Assembly (NCBI GenBank): GCA_028485475.2
Contig: CP144143.1
Span: forward strand, 1,054,001 to 1,118,000
DNA length: 64,000 nucleotides
DNA from: Chitinophagaceae bacterium C216
Lineage (GTDB): Bacteria; Bacteroidota; Bacteroidia; Chitinophagales; Chitinophagaceae
Direction of reading: 5' to 3'
Shown here piece after piece: positions 1 to 8,532 of this stretch. The notes below the pieces were generated by a model. It was given only the letters and a program-made list of their open reading frames with translations. It had not been told where the DNA came from and made no database searches. The position numbers and the translations under genes are program-made. How positions within the stretch are numbered: position 1 is the first letter of the stretch; every line of letters begins with the position of its first letter.

Positions 1-1
1 T

Positions 2-1039
2 AGCACAAACATCAACGAGCGGATGTATAACATGCGTCAGCTGGATGTGGCCATCGACTCCATGAACAAACACAACTCTATCACCTTAAAAAATTTTAAG
101 GATAATTTGTATATGGGGCTACAGGTCCTTATTTATAAGGATAGTGTGTTGAAGGACACCAAGATTCCCGATTCTATTCTGAATTTCGATGCCAACATCA
201 AAGCCTACTTGAGTGGTAAAGCCGCTACATCCAGCAAGGATACGAGTAGTGCTATAAAAGACACGACACGTAGCAAAACCCCTGATACATCTACCGCAGC
301 AACGGCCATTGCCAAGCGGAAAAATAATATCAAGGAAGGGTGCCCTACAATTTCCAAAGCTCTTGATATAAGGGACCGCGAAAACAACGAAAAAGAAAAG
401 AATATGGTACAGAACCGTGCAGATTCTGTACGGAAAGACAGTATTACATCCCCTGATAGTAATGCTGTGGTGGCCAAAGAGGCTACTGATACAGCTGATA
501 AGCACAAGGATAGTATACATACTGCTACTGCAGCGGTGAAGAAAGATCCCAATAGTTTTGATGCTTTGCTTCCAGACAGTGCCCGCGATGATGTGAGCAC
601 CAGAGCTATGACGGTTATTCGTAATTTAAAGAGCAATATAGAACTCAATACTAGCATCATAGAAGATCAACAAAAAACGTTACAGAAGTATAAAATCGAA
701 TGGCATCGCAAAGTATCCCTAGCGTTGGCCTGCATTGTGTTGTTTATGATTGGAGCGCCACTGGGTTCTATTATCCGTAAGGGAGGATTGGGTACGCCCA
801 TGATTTTTGCCATTATCTTTTTTATGATTTTTTACTTTGTGTCTACCCGAGGGGAAAAGCTGGCGAAAGAGCTGGAGATGAGCGCCTTTACAGGTATGTG
901 GTTGGCTACTTTTGTATTAGTGCCAATAGGTGTATTTTTGATTTATAAGGCGATGCATGATTCCAATCTGTTTAATAAGGAGTTTTATTTACGACTGAAG
1001 CGCAGCCTGGTACAACTGATAAAAAGGCAGCGTTCATAA
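2..1039 (+). CDS. LptF/LptG-family permease, C-terminal part (5' end outside window)
   Basis: The reading frame is open to the first bases of the window, so the gene starts upstream and only about 345 codons are present. The last 110 residues hold three hydrophobic segments (near VSLALACIVLFMIGAPLGS, MIFAIIFFMIFYFVS and GMWLATFVLVPIGVFLIY). The APLGSIIRKGGLG stretch between the first two is typical of YjgP/YjgQ permeases, which move lipopolysaccharide from the inner membrane to the Lpt bridge. Before this bundle lies an unusual region of roughly 150 residues rich in Ser, Thr, Lys, Asp and Ala, with no hydrophobic segments, where the family normally has a compact periplasmic domain. The family assignment rests on the C-terminal bundle; LptF cannot be told from LptG here. 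Confidence 0.8.
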   Translation, partial: STNINERMYNMRQLDVAIDSMNKHNSITLKNFKDNLYMGLQVLIYKDSVLKDTKIPDSILNFDANIKAYLSGKAATSSKDTSSAIKDTTRSKTPDTSTAATAIAKRKNNIKEGCPTISKALDIRDRENNEKEKNMVQNRADSVRKDSITSPDSNAVVAKEATDTADKHKDSIHTATAAVKKDPNSFDALLPDSARDDVSTRAMTVIRNLKSNIELNTSIIEDQQKTLQKYKIEWHRKVSLALACIVLFMIGAPLGSIIRKGGLGTPMIFAIIFFMIFYFVSTRGEKLAKELEMSAFTGMWLATFVLVPIGVFLIYKAMHDSNLFNKEFYLRLKRSLVQLIKRQRS

Positions 1040-1082
1040 TAAAAGCACTAGGGATCATTCGTTTTACATCAAATTGTAGCAC

Positions 1083-2078
1083 ATGATGCAACCTTCTGTT
1101 CCATTGCAAAACTTAAGAATGCAAAAATGGGTTGCATCGGTATCGCTTGTACTGGTAGTTCTGAAGTTTGCAGCATACTACTTTACGGCTTCGGTGGCCA
1201 TTCTTACCGATGCCATGGAAAGCATCGTAAATGTAGTAGCGGGTTTTGTGGGGGCTTACAGTTTGTTCATAGCTGCACAGCCTCGCGATCGCAATCACCC
1301 TTATGGTCATGGCAAGGCCGAGTTTCTGTCGGCGGCTGTGGAGGGTATCTTAATCGGGGCGACAGGAATTTTTATATTATATGAAGCGATTCGGAAGCTT
1401 ATCAATCCTGTACCTGTCGAAAGAGTCGATTTAGGCATTATACTCATTGCCATCACCGCAATTATCAATTACGCGCTAGGTGCTGTATGCATCCAAAAGG
1501 GGAAAAAGAACCGGTCTCTGGCGCTAGAGGCTAGCGGCAGACATCTACAAACCGATACTTATTCCACGCTGGCTGTAATTGCGGGGTTAATTGTCATCTA
1601 TTTTACCCGTATTTACTGGATAGATGCAATGGTGGCCGTAATATTGGCGGGATTTATTCTTTATACTTCATATAATATCATTCGGCGCTCCATAGCAGGA
1701 ATAATGGATGAGGCAGATAAGGTACTGCAGGAAGAAATGATTCAGTATATCAACGGATATCGTAGGGAAAATTGGATTGATTTACATAACTTACGCATTA
1801 TCAAGTACGGGAGTATTTTTCATATAGATGCCCATTTAACAGTACCCTGGTACTTTAACGTGCGGGAGGCACATGAGGAGATAGATATTTTTTCGAACAT
1901 TATAAAAGAAGCATATGGGGCATCTGTAGAACTTTTTGTACATTCAGATGGTTGTGTAGAAGGGGTGCAGTGTCCTATATGCCTGAAAAAAGACTGCCCA
2001 GTACGCAAACAACCTTTTGAGAAAAAGGTGGCGTGGACACTGGACAATGTGCTGAATAATAAAAAGCATTATAGTTAA
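1083..2078 (+). CDS. Cation diffusion facilitator (CDF) transporter
   Basis: A 331-residue protein of the CDF family, which exports divalent metals such as Zn, Fe or Mn in exchange for protons across the inner membrane. Visible marks are the HPYGHGKAE loop motif (72-80), hydrophobic helices over the first 200 residues, the TM5 metal pair H154/D158 and a C-terminal cytoplasmic domain. TM2 carries D43, E46 and N50 instead of the textbook DxxxD pair, so the metal cannot be predicted. The tail holds four cysteines (291, 297, 300, 305) in a C-x5-C-x2-C-x4-C arrangement that could bind metal. ATG ATG at 1083 is the natural start, 43 bases after the preceding gene. An Rrf2 regulator follows after 29 bases and may be co-transcribed. 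Confidence 0.9.
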   Translation: MMQPSVPLQNLRMQKWVASVSLVLVVLKFAAYYFTASVAILTDAMESIVNVVAGFVGAYSLFIAAQPRDRNHPYGHGKAEFLSAAVEGILIGATGIFILYEAIRKLINPVPVERVDLGIILIAITAIINYALGAVCIQKGKKNRSLALEASGRHLQTDTYSTLAVIAGLIVIYFTRIYWIDAMVAVILAGFILYTSYNIIRRSIAGIMDEADKVLQEEMIQYINGYRRENWIDLHNLRIIKYGSIFHIDAHLTVPWYFNVREAHEEIDIFSNIIKEAYGASVELFVHSDGCVEGVQCPICLKKDCPVRKQPFEKKVAWTLDNVLNNKKHYS

Positions 2079-2107
2079 AAGTGTAGTAAATTCGTAGTGT
2101 TGAAAAT

Positions 2108-2515
2108 ATGCTTACCAAAAAATCTCAATATGCATTCAAGGCACTTACTTATCTTGCTGAAAGGCAACAGAAAGGGCCTGTTTTGATTTCGGAAATTGCT
2201 GAAAAGAAGAAAATACCGTTAAAGTTTCTAGAAAACATCCTGCTGGAGTTAAAAAGAGCGGATATTCTCGATAGTAAAAAAGGGAAAGGAGGGGGATATT
2301 TTTTTAAAGTAGATCCCGCCTCAGTTAAGATGACGAGGATCATCCGTTTGATTGATGGTCCTATTGCAATGCTACCCTGTGTTAGTCTCAACTTTTATGA
2401 GCGATGTAAAAATTGCGATGAAAAGCATTGCGGGTTGCATGATATTATGAAGCAGGTGCGTGATGCTACTTTAGCCATTCTTGAAAATAGAACATTAGCC
2501 GATTTGAAAGATTAA
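2108..2515 (+). CDS. Rrf2-family transcriptional regulator
   Basis: A 135-residue protein with the Rrf2 winged helix: the N-terminal KKSQYAFKALTYLAE helix, an IAEKKKIPLKFLENILLELK recognition region (residues 30-49) and the GKGGGYFF wing (60-66). Rrf2 proteins sense Fe-S clusters, nitric oxide or cysteine status. Here Cys91, Cys100, Cys103 and Cys108 sit where IscR-type members carry three cluster ligands, so a redox or Fe-S sensing role is plausible. It follows the CDF gene by 29 bases. A palindrome lies 41 bases downstream, and dyads at the sulfur-cluster promoters 9 and 20 kb away are candidate targets. The target set is inference. Confidence 0.88.
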   Translation: MLTKKSQYAFKALTYLAERQQKGPVLISEIAEKKKIPLKFLENILLELKRADILDSKKGKGGGYFFKVDPASVKMTRIIRLIDGPIAMLPCVSLNFYERCKNCDEKHCGLHDIMKQVRDATLAILENRTLADLKD

Positions 2516-2555
2516 ATCTATTCGCAAGCAATTTTGATGTGCGGTAGAATGAAAT

Positions 2556-2571
2556 AATACTATTTAGTATT
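2556..2571. repeat. Perfect 7-bp inverted repeat in the gap after the Rrf2 gene
   Basis: AATACTA-TT-TAGTATT is a perfect dyad within the gene-free stretch 2516-2872. It is operator-like in size and its TACTA/TAGTA core loosely resembles the CTAC/GTAG dyads near 11.77 and 22.44 kb. No complete promoter could be placed on it. The rest of this 357-base gap holds only short ORFs with no recognisable protein, and T-rich sequence near the convergent gene end. Confidence 0.35.
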
Positions 2572-2872
2572 GCGTTTTCATTTTTGCAATCATGGAATTC
2601 GCAATCGTTACTTATTAGCACTGCCAGCTCCTGCCTCATCTTTGGACGCTTATAATGCCGAACAAAACAGGCGTCGTTTTTTGCGGTTTACTAGGTATAA
2701 TAAAAACCAAAAGGGCATTAAAGGCATTGTGTTTTGATGAGTTTTATTTTTTGCTTTTCCGTTGTGTTGATTTTACAGGCTGTGGCAATGCTTTCAAAAT
2801 AGTAATCACAGGCTTTGGCTTGGCTGTTTTTTTATTTACTTTTTTTCTTTTATGATTTGCCATAACTAGTGT

Positions 2873-3763
2873 TTATTCACTTCTTAGTTTAATAGAGATA
2901 GAGTGCCCGTTGCGATAATTGGGGTCTTCCGATTGTGCAATTACCAACCATGCAAAGGGGATAAAGGCGTTTTTCATCCAGTCCGTATGACCAAAATGCT
3001 GAAACACGGGAATATACCATTTGCCATTTTGATCTATAGTAACATGATAGGTTTGATAGTGGCGTTGTTTAATTTGAGCTTTTTCCAGTGTACTAGGTGT
3101 AATAATTAGGTTATGGAATTTTTCCCAGTCTGATTTTTTTCTCGTAACGGATGCATAGGCATAGAGGCTAACTTGTATTTTTAATCCCGGTTGACCAGTA
3201 CCTAATATTTGGATAGGTCCCACAGCTCGGTCGCCATCTTTATGCGATGTGATTTTTAAAGGAGTGTTGATAGTACCGGTAACTACTTTAAAGGCATTGT
3301 CCAATTTTATTTCCCGCACCACAGGTTGTTGCATTTTCAAGGCACCTTTGTATTGTCCGGCTATTACATGAATGCGGCGATCGGTTGCATTTTTTTTAAA
3401 TGATACACTTACCGCCTTTGGTAAGGACCAGGCACCATTGGCATCTACAGTTGCCGTAAAATATTGAGGTTCTCTAGTATTTACACCACCTGAAACGAGA
3501 ACAGGGCCACTATCTCCGCCCTTTGATATCGGCCGCACCTGAACTTCAACTGTGGCACCGGGTAGGCCGTAACCGGAAATTTTGAAAGGTTTGCTGATAT
3601 CGGTTTTTTCTGCAGGGTTTAGCAATTTAAAGTTTTCATTGATGGCATTATGGCGATCTAGGACATCTTTACGCACTTTATTAGATGATGATTGGCCATG
3701 CATTTGCTGCTGAAATATGCAAATGATAAACAAGAGGTTGATAAGTTGAATAGACGATTTCAT
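2873..3763 (-). CDS. Secreted protein with two Ig-like repeat units, unknown function
   Basis: A 296-residue protein with an N-terminal signal peptide (hydrophobic residues 6-20, cleavage near HGQ-S). Two related modules are visible: one with the GYGLPGATVEV motif followed by DANGAWSLP, and a second with GTGQPGLKIQV followed by DQNGKWYIP. This layout resembles bacterial Ig-like repeats that carry a conserved G-x-PG-x-V strand and a D-x-NG-x-W turn. No catalytic motif is seen. It is the first of a series of leftward secreted or hypothetical genes that do not look like a tight operon, with gaps of 100-400 bases. The product is probably periplasmic or surface exposed. Confidence 0.65.
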   Translation of the reverse strand: MKSSIQLINLLFIICIFQQQMHGQSSSNKVRKDVLDRHNAINENFKLLNPAEKTDISKPFKISGYGLPGATVEVQVRPISKGGDSGPVLVSGGVNTREPQYFTATVDANGAWSLPKAVSVSFKKNATDRRIHVIAGQYKGALKMQQPVVREIKLDNAFKVVTGTINTPLKITSHKDGDRAVGPIQILGTGQPGLKIQVSLYAYASVTRKKSDWEKFHNLIITPSTLEKAQIKQRHYQTYHVTIDQNGKWYIPVFQHFGHTDWMKNAFIPFAWLVIAQSEDPNYRNGHSISIKLRSE

Positions 3764-3910
3764 TTTTTGGAGATTTAAGAAAATTTATATTTAGAATAAA
3801 ACTAAAAACGTGGTGACATTGTGAAAACTATTCCTATCTCAACGATATTTTAAATTCATAAACTACATCCACTATGCTCTTTTACACTTGCTACTGCTCG
3901 CATGAAGTAG

Positions 3911-4402
3911 CTAATGAGTATTTGTTGGATTCTTTTTTATTTTAATTTTTTTCATCACACACCCGAGATGTATGGGGACAGCTTGGGGTATTTGCGCTGT
4001 ATGTACATCATGTCTTGCTTCCGTTATATTTAAATAACTTTTGGATGAGAGGTCGCTAATCATTATAATGCGCTTCATGGCTTCAACATAAAAAGCCGGT
4101 ATGGTATCTTTAAACTCTGGACAGGGAGGAAAAATACAAGGCGCTACACGTTTGGTGATTATTGTTGTGGGTTTCATTTTGTAATGGTGAAGCAGCTTCC
4201 CTTTTCTATGGTGAACAAACCCTTTGGTTGAGGAAATCTCTATTATATCACCTACTTTAAGCAAATGAAAATTTGTATCTGCTACTTCTGTTATCCTGTA
4301 TAAACCCGTTACCGGCCCACGTTTTTTAACCGCTACTTGTCCTGAGATATGTAAAACAATGACTAAAGACAATATCAGTTGTATAGTTTTTAATAGATTC
4401 AT
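3911..4402 (-). CDS. Hypothetical secreted protein
   Basis: A 163-residue protein not recognised from its sequence. The first 22 residues form a typical signal peptide (LLKTIQLILSLVIVLHISG, then QVAV). The mature part is basic and probably beta-rich. It contains a short CIFPPC motif in the middle and one more cysteine near the C-terminus, so disulfide formation outside the cytoplasm is possible. It sits between two other secreted-protein genes on the same strand, with gaps of about 110-150 bases. No function is proposed. Confidence 0.55.
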   Translation of the reverse strand: MNLLKTIQLILSLVIVLHISGQVAVKKRGPVTGLYRITEVADTNFHLLKVGDIIEISSTKGFVHHRKGKLLHHYKMKPTTIITKRVAPCIFPPCPEFKDTIPAFYVEAMKRIIMISDLSSKSYLNITEARHDVHTAQIPQAVPIHLGCVMKKIKIKKNPTNTH

Positions 4403-4514
4403 TGTTGAAAAGGGAAGATTAAATGCTTCAGTTAAAACTCAGGTTAGGTTTGCAAAAGTTGTAAACCCATATTACCTGATAATATGATAATAGGTATGCT
4501 ACATCTACCGCACT

Positions 4515-5222
4515 CTATTTGTCAAAATATCTTTTTACATAGGTTTTGAAATCTGGTAATGTTGTGTCTTCCAATATTTGAGCTATTTGAGAGAATTGTA
4601 TATATCCATATTGAAAAGGATCCTTAAGCAACTCGTCGTAATGTTGGGTTATATAAGTTTTCTGATCTTCATTCTCAGGAACCGGATTCTTCAAATGTGC
4701 CAACACTTTCCGGGCCAGAGTAAGACATTGTTGCAACTCTTGATATCTGCCCTTGCTGCGCCAGTATAAGACTGCCATAACGTTAGCTTCATACTCTTCA
4801 TCATATTTATTGTCAGGAACCATTTGGGTGTGGTACTGCAAAGCATGCCCTACTTCGTGTGGAAAATAAAAACCGTGAAAAAACAACATTCCCATTAATT
4901 GCGCGCTGTCGGTAGTGCCGGTTATTTTAGTCAAAAAGTTTTGCATTGGCGGCCATCCTGTTTGCCATGTAATGTGATATATTTTATTAGTTCTATGTAA
5001 ATACATGCCGGGCATAAATCTGTCGGGTATTTCTGTTGAGAGGCCATTAAAACTAAAAGTCGGAGATACTTGTTTTATCATGACTTCAAAATCATCAATC
5101 AGCGCGTCGTTATCTTTTTTCAGTAATATGCTATCGTCATATCGTTGAAAATACTGGTTCTGTGCGCAACAGGTTACTGATAACAGTATGCCTGTTATGA
5201 TTATTATTGTTTTTTGTTTCAT
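4515..5222 (-). CDS. Putative secreted HExxH metallopeptidase
   Basis: A 235-residue protein with a signal peptide (hydrophobic residues 5-17, then CCAQ). HEVGH at 122-126 is the zincin consensus HExxH. A downstream EEYEAN segment (142-147) offers a glutamate at gluzincin-like distance for the third zinc ligand. The protein is short for a peptidase and lacks an obvious propeptide, so it may be a minimal metallopeptidase or a non-proteolytic relative. It is exported, so any activity would be periplasmic or extracellular. The neighbours are unrelated secreted proteins. The substrate is unknown. Confidence 0.6.
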   Translation of the reverse strand: MKQKTIIIITGILLSVTCCAQNQYFQRYDDSILLKKDNDALIDDFEVMIKQVSPTFSFNGLSTEIPDRFMPGMYLHRTNKIYHITWQTGWPPMQNFLTKITGTTDSAQLMGMLFFHGFYFPHEVGHALQYHTQMVPDNKYDEEYEANVMAVLYWRSKGRYQELQQCLTLARKVLAHLKNPVPENEDQKTYITQHYDELLKDPFQYGYIQFSQIAQILEDTTLPDFKTYVKRYFDK

Positions 5223-5574
5223 ATTTATTTTATTGATGGTTGGAAATATTATTAAAACGCGAAGGAGTAAGAATGTCTAGATACCTAATATATTACCTTG
5301 TATAGCTGACTAGCTTTTTAAATCCCTACTTGTTTCATTAGTATGCAATGTTTTTTTGAAGCTATAAGTGTTAGAAGCTTCTAGTATAAGATGTAAGCAA
5401 TTTTTACTCAAATATCCTTTTGTATTTACTAGAACATAACTCCAGTTTATAATTTGAAATAATTACAATTCCTGTATTGTTCGATACTTCTAAGATCTCC
5501 ACCATTCTCAGCAATAGGACATCTTTTGATGTGGAAATCGTCCATAGAGACAAGCTTTTTTATAGTATATCTCG
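5223..5574. other. Gene-free AT-rich stretch
   Basis: About 350 bases without a credible ORF, between two leftward genes. The only clear element is a 12-base palindrome TAGAAGCTTCTA at 5372-5383. No promoter with both Bacteroidota elements was found, although the promoter of the peptidase gene must lie here. Confidence 0.5.
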
Positions 5575-6192
5575 TTACGTTTTGCTTAATGCGGTATCAA
5601 TAATTTTTGAAGCAGCCTTTTGATAGGTGTCTTTTAGGTTGCTATGCAAGGATGCGGCAATAAGTACCTCAGCAATTGTGGTCAATTCTAAAATTTGCCA
5701 ACGAGGATCGGGCTCGGGTTCGGGTTGGGGCCAGATCCAAGGCCAACCCGGAGGTATTTTTATCTTGGGTCGGGTGCCACAAATTTCATCGACGAACTGA
5801 GCCATAAAATTGCCTGCAGTTTTTTCGGCACTTCCTTCTTGCAGCCCTTCCGAAATATCTGATATTAGTTGGGTGCGTTCTACAACGACTTGTGCCAACA
5901 CACGTGCTAAGAGCTGACGGGGCGGTATGGGTTGGGGATTGAGATACCCAAAGTCGGTATTGATGCGATGCATACGATCTCCAATCACTTCCCATATGTA
6001 GGGGTTGAATCGTCCCAGTATTTCCAGTCTTGAGAGATGATGCGTGGTGCGTTCTAGCGCCATCTGCATAATTAATGACCAGGGCGATGAAGCTTCATCG
6101 TCATTATCGGGTGCGGGCTTGAAACGCTGGTAAATTTCGGTAATCTTCTTTTGAAGCATACTGGCCTCGATGTGTGGTGTTTGATTTTTCAT
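5575..6192 (-). CDS. Hypothetical protein with LNPQPIPPR motif
   Basis: A 205-residue protein without signal peptide or membrane segment, so probably cytoplasmic. The family is not recognised. Notable are an LNPQPIPPR motif at 84-92, followed by a helical stretch, and a Trp/Pro-rich linker at about 147-164 that alternates Pro with Glu or Gln. The rest is predicted helical. The start ATG at 6192 is followed by a plausible soluble N-terminus. It is flanked by 130-380 base gaps and has no obvious operon partner. Confidence 0.5.
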   Translation of the reverse strand: MKNQTPHIEASMLQKKITEIYQRFKPAPDNDDEASSPWSLIMQMALERTTHHLSRLEILGRFNPYIWEVIGDRMHRINTDFGYLNPQPIPPRQLLARVLAQVVVERTQLISDISEGLQEGSAEKTAGNFMAQFVDEICGTRPKIKIPPGWPWIWPQPEPEPDPRWQILELTTIAEVLIAASLHSNLKDTYQKAASKIIDTALSKT

Positions 6193-6329
6193 GATTAAGA
6201 ATGATAAGTGAGAGAATTGTTGTGGATTGGGAATTTATTCTAAGCAAGAGCAAACTTGGGCAACCTTGATGCGGAGAGATTTTTGATGCTTTTTATAATT
6301 GGATAAAATTGCCCTGTAAAGGGTCTATA

Positions 6330-6674
6330 TTATTGTTCGTATTTTAATAATTCTCCTTCACCCACAGGCTCTGCATCGGTGGAAATGGTGGCGTTTTCAA
6401 TTTTATCGCCATTGATATAAGCCCATAGCCATAGTGGCGACTCATTGCGTAGCATATCAATAATATATGGCATATCTCTCCATCTGAAAAAAAGAACAAG
6501 ACAATTGTTTTCAAAGCGGTGAGGTGTAAGGGTAGGCGTATTGTCGTCTTCAAAGTATAAGCGACCAATAAGTTCACTCCCATTTATGGACCCATATAAG
6601 AAGATGGTGGAATACATACGGAATATGGGGTTAATGCTCCAGTAATAGCGGGTTATTTGTTTATTATAATTCAT
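6330..6674 (-). CDS. Hypothetical small protein
   Basis: A 114-residue protein, not recognised. It is rich in aromatic residues with several short beta-like segments and no signal peptide or transmembrane helix. It lies 137 bases downstream of the LNPQPIPPR gene on the same strand and could be carried on the same transcript or read separately. Composition matches its neighbours, which supports a real gene, but there is no family evidence. Confidence 0.45.
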   Translation of the reverse strand: MNYNKQITRYYWSINPIFRMYSTIFLYGSINGSELIGRLYFEDDNTPTLTPHRFENNCLVLFFRWRDMPYIIDMLRNESPLWLWAYINGDKIENATISTDAEPVGEGELLKYEQ

Positions 6675-6902
6675 GGTGTTTGGTTTTTATTTCACGCCAT
6701 GTCTACCGTCAGGGAGATATATCATAAATATTCCTTTACAGGATATCTTCCTTTAGGAGGAATTGCGGAGAAAGTATGTTTTAAGAGGTAACATGAGTAT
6801 CATTATCTTTCTTCTTCTTTTGCTAATTCTGAGTCTACTCATTCATTATATAAAAGATTGCCTATAATGATATTAACAGATTAGCTCCGAAATTTGTGAT
6901 AG

Positions 6903-7556
6903 TTAGTTTAGTAACTCTACATAGATACCCGTCAATTGGTACAACTTCCAGTTTTTAGCTTTAGCTGCTTGTAGTTCGGCTTGTGCAGGTAGACTATTGC
7001 CATCACCATTTTCCTTTATCAAAGCCATTTTCTCTTCGTTATTAGCAGGCAGGCTATTGATGAGTTGCTTCATATGATCGCCTGCTATTTGATTATTAAT
7101 GCACAGCAAATTAAGTAGGGCTGTGTTTTTCGATAAGTCTAAACTGCTGAGCTTGTTATCATCACAATAAAGTGTCACTAAAGCCGGGTTTTTTGATACG
7201 TCCAAGCTACTGATTTCTTGTTTACCGCAACCAAATACCGTAACCTTTCCGTACAAGGTAATGGTTTGGCTACCCTTTAATTCATATGTTGCATATTCAT
7301 TAAAGTTGTCAAATTTGGTTACTTCTTCTCCAGGATCTTTTATCTTGTTATTATTTAAGTCTATCCATACATCTGCACGATCAGAGGGTTCGGCATCGGT
7401 GAGTAATGTTATTGTTGCGGTGTTCGCATTTTTTTCCGTTTTTAAAACTATATATGGTTGTTTGGGCGTGTCAGGTTCTTTCGATGTATCAGCACCGTCT
7501 TTTTTACAAGCAGCTAAGGCTAGTAGTAACATTGGAATAAGAATTGTTTTTTTCAT
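6903..7556 (-). CDS. Lipoprotein with short leucine-rich repeats
   Basis: A 217-residue protein whose N-terminus (LLLALAACKKD) is a lipobox with Cys17 as the likely lipidated residue. The region from about residue 109 to 156 contains Bacteroidota-type LRR units with the pattern L-x-V/L-SKN-x-AL-x-x-LYC-x-x-N. The N-terminal half holds a D-x-N-x-N-x-x-x-D-x-G-E-like loop (DLNNNKIKDPGEE) that may bind calcium. Such proteins usually sit on the outer membrane and mediate binding. It is the last gene of the leftward block and diverges from the regulatory genes that start at 7765. Confidence 0.7.
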   Translation of the reverse strand: MKKTILIPMLLLALAACKKDGADTSKEPDTPKQPYIVLKTEKNANTATITLLTDAEPSDRADVWIDLNNNKIKDPGEEVTKFDNFNEYATYELKGSQTITLYGKVTVFGCGKQEISSLDVSKNPALVTLYCDDNKLSSLDLSKNTALLNLLCINNQIAGDHMKQLINSLPANNEEKMALIKENGDGNSLPAQAELQAAKAKNWKLYQLTGIYVELLN

Positions 7557-7764
7557 AATTATAGCTTTAACGTTTAGTAAATTGTCAATGCGATTAATGA
7601 TAGTTCGTTTATTTTTTAAAATTTGGTGAACATATTTTTATGTTATTTCTGTGTGTGTTCCTTGATGCATGGTAAAATTACGCTCCAGATGAAAGGTATA
7701 AAAAAGCTAATCGACCAACTACATTTTGAATCGATGAACAGCAGAAATAGTTTAAATTTGTTAT

Positions 7765-8493
7765 GTGGCTTTTAACAATATATACGACTGCATTATTGCC
7801 GATGATCATGAAATAGATAGATTGACCACGTTGGCCTTTGCAAAAAAATATGCGTTTCTAAATATTGTGGGTGTTTATGAAAATGCAGAAGCAGCGTTGG
7901 CGGAAGTGAATCAACTCAAACCACAGGTTCTACTGTTGGACATTGATATGGGAGAAAAAAGTGGTCTTCAGCTGCGTCGGCAACTTATGAGTATAGATGC
8001 CTGTATATTTATTACTTCTTACCCCGATTATGCTATTGAAAGTTTCGAAGTGGCTGCACTCGACTTTTTAGTGAAGCCATTGAAGGCAGAAAGGTTTGAC
8101 AGAGCCATGATGAGATTGCAAGCGTACCTGGAGTTAAAGTATAAATCAGAGTTGTTCGATTATAGTCTAAATGGCGATACAATCTTTGTTAAAGATGGTC
8201 ATAACCATATCAAGATAAAGTTACATGAGATTCTTTACTTGGAGGCATTGAAGGATTATACCCGTATTGTAACGAGAAGAAAGAAGCATTGTGTATTGAT
8301 ATCTTTAGGAAACTTACTTACAAACCCTTCTTTTAAAAGTTTTGTGCGAGTACACAGAAGTTACGCAGTGCAAAAGCATTTTATTGATAGAATAACACCC
8401 CAGCATGTATGGGTTAATGATGTAAAAATACCGGTAGGGAGAAGTTATAAGGAAGGGCTGCAACAATTATATTTCAATGCATCTGAAGATTGA
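7765..8493 (+). CDS. LytTR-family response regulator
   Basis: A 242-residue two-domain regulator. The receiver domain (about 8-120) has the acidic pair D13/D14, the phospho-acceptor D59 in LLLDIDM and K104 in VKP. The C-terminal LytTR DNA-binding domain spans about 140-238 (FVKDGHNHIKI through VHRSYAVQKH to VGRSYKEGL). The frame has a stop 10-12 bases upstream and no in-frame ATG nearby, so GTG at 7765 is the likely start. An AraC regulator and a TPR histidine kinase follow on the same strand; the kinase is a plausible partner. Confidence 0.88.
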   Translation: MAFNNIYDCIIADDHEIDRLTTLAFAKKYAFLNIVGVYENAEAALAEVNQLKPQVLLLDIDMGEKSGLQLRRQLMSIDACIFITSYPDYAIESFEVAALDFLVKPLKAERFDRAMMRLQAYLELKYKSELFDYSLNGDTIFVKDGHNHIKIKLHEILYLEALKDYTRIVTRRKKHCVLISLGNLLTNPSFKSFVRVHRSYAVQKHFIDRITPQHVWVNDVKIPVGRSYKEGLQQLYFNASED

Positions 8494-8532
8494 TAATAAC
8501 TTTTATATCACAATTAAAAATTCAGCCTGCTG

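Noticed and set aside
2655-2855. 66-codon ORF in the gap after the Rrf2 gene
   Set aside because: Composition is low complexity and hydrophobic by T-richness; no promoter, no family resemblance.
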